A stretch of DNA of 5,532 nucleotides from Sulfurimonas sp. (lineage in GTDB: Bacteria; Campylobacterota; Campylobacteria; Campylobacterales; Sulfurimonadaceae). This document shows, one piece after another, positions 4,888-5,532 of the stretch; positions within the stretch are counted from its first letter, which is position 1; each line of letters begins with the position of its first letter. Made by a program: the position numbers and the translations under genes. The DNA lies in assembly GCA_022712775.1 (NCBI GenBank), contig JAFLJZ010000133.1:1-5532 (forward strand). Direction: 5' to 3'. The notes beneath the pieces are model-generated. The model made no database searches. It was not told the DNA's origin and worked only from the letters and a program-made list of their open reading frames with translations.

Positions 4888-5532
4888 ATGAAAATTAAAA
4901 TACATAAAGGTACAAATGAAATTGGTGGAAGTTGTATAGAGTTAAAAACAAAAAGTACAACTATACTACTTGATTATGGTACACCATTACAAGATACTAG
5001 CGAACAAGTGAAAATTACAGATAATATTGATGCTATTTTAATATCCCACCCACATCAAGACCATTTCGGGGAGATAGTAAATATTGAAAATAGTACTCCT
5101 ATTTATTGTGGAGAGTTATCAGTAGAACTAATGAATGCTGCAAAAATATTTACTGGTAATGAAATATTAGAAAATAATTTTCAAATATTTGAAGCTTGGA
5201 AAAGTTTTGAAATTGGTGATTTTAAAATCACTCCATATTTAGTTGACCATAGTGCAACAGATGCTTATGCTTTTTTGATTGAAGCCGATGGTAAAAAAGT
5301 TTTGTACAGTGGTGATTTCAGAGCCAATGGAAGAAAATCAAAGCTATTTGATAGAATGATAAAAGATAAAGATTTACAAAATGTAGATATTTTGCTTATG
5401 GAAGGAACTATGCTTCAGAGAAGTAATAAAGATTTTCCAGATGAACAAAGTGTTGAAGATAAAATATTTGAAACTATAAAAGAAAAAAATGAAATATCCT
5501 TTATGATTGGGTCATCACAAAATATTGACAGC
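4888..5532 (+). CDS. RNase J-like metallo-beta-lactamase/beta-CASP hydrolase, 3'-truncated by window edge
   Basis: The first 215 residues are visible with no stop before the window end. They show the metallo-beta-lactamase fold in order: EIGGSCIEL (11-19), LLDYG (27-31), the metal-binding HxHxDH as H54-P-H56-Q-D58-H59, a further metal His H121 in VDHSATDAYAF, and D143 in YSGDFR. LLMEGT (169-174) follows, and SSQNID at the edge leads toward the beta-CASP part. The arrangement fits RNase J-like nucleases and the uncharacterised MBL-fold hydrolases related to them, so a two-metal (zinc) phosphodiesterase acting on RNA or DNA is likely; the substrate is not known. The fold begins at residue 1, whereas the housekeeping RNase J of Campylobacterota, as I recall from Helicobacter, carries a long N-terminal extension. 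This is therefore probably a paralogue. It is divergent from the zinc-ribbon gene across a long non-coding region and is probably transcribed alone from its left side. Confidence 0.9.
   Translation, partial: MKIKIHKGTNEIGGSCIELKTKSTTILLDYGTPLQDTSEQVKITDNIDAILISHPHQDHFGEIVNIENSTPIYCGELSVELMNAAKIFTGNEILENNFQIFEAWKSFEIGDFKITPYLVDHSATDAYAFLIEADGKKVLYSGDFRANGRKSKLFDRMIKDKDLQNVDILLMEGTMLQRSNKDFPDEQSVEDKIFETIKEKNEISFMIGSSQNIDS

Noticed and set aside
1..5532. CRISPR arrays, tRNA or rRNA genes, toxin-antitoxin or other defence cassettes
   Set aside because: No regularly spaced repeats, cloverleaf-like or rRNA-like segments, or defence signature proteins were seen on either strand.

Overview
The window is AT-rich, uses mostly A/T-ending codons and packs its genes tightly. 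The 'HQWRQPL'-type histidine kinase, its OmpR-like partner and the style of the nrdD/nrdG pair together suggest a Campylobacterota (epsilonproteobacterial) chromosome of the Sulfurimonas/Arcobacter kind. That placement is an inference from recognised protein style; no rRNA or marker gene is present.

Positions 1-2123 (+ strand) hold an anaerobic (class III) ribonucleotide reductase cluster: the 3' part of nrdD, a 50-codon ORF, and nrdG. The NrdD reading frame stops right after its C-terminal Cys-rich zinc site and does not contain the glycyl-radical motif. That motif (TRVMGYHRPV) is instead on the separate 50-residue ORF, which overlaps nrdD by ATGA and has its own Shine-Dalgarno sequence. nrdG then starts at a GTG inside the small ORF. 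The catalytic enzyme therefore appears to be split into a large chain and a tiny radical-bearing chain, with the activating enzyme encoded immediately downstream.

Positions 2125-4006 (- strand) hold a two-component pair that converges on nrdG with a single base between the stop codons. A soluble PAS-coiled coil-histidine kinase is followed, with an 8-base overlap, by an OmpR/PhoB-like response regulator. The kinase PAS domain resembles that of the aerotaxis receptor Aer, so redox or oxygen-linked sensing is plausible but unproven. Upstream on the same strand (4058-4402) is a small protein with a four-Cys zinc ribbon and a C-terminal segment resembling the repeat found at the end of type IA topoisomerases.

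Positions 4403-4887 form a long AT-rich divergent intergenic region with no convincing gene, a few inverted repeats and candidate promoters. From 4888 to the window end (+ strand) runs the 5' part of a metallo-beta-lactamase/beta-CASP hydrolase related to RNase J; its 3' end lies outside the window.

No CRISPR array, insertion sequence, tRNA or rRNA is visible. The one observation that stands out is the split NrdD with its nested gene starts. The rest is fairly ordinary chromosomal content.
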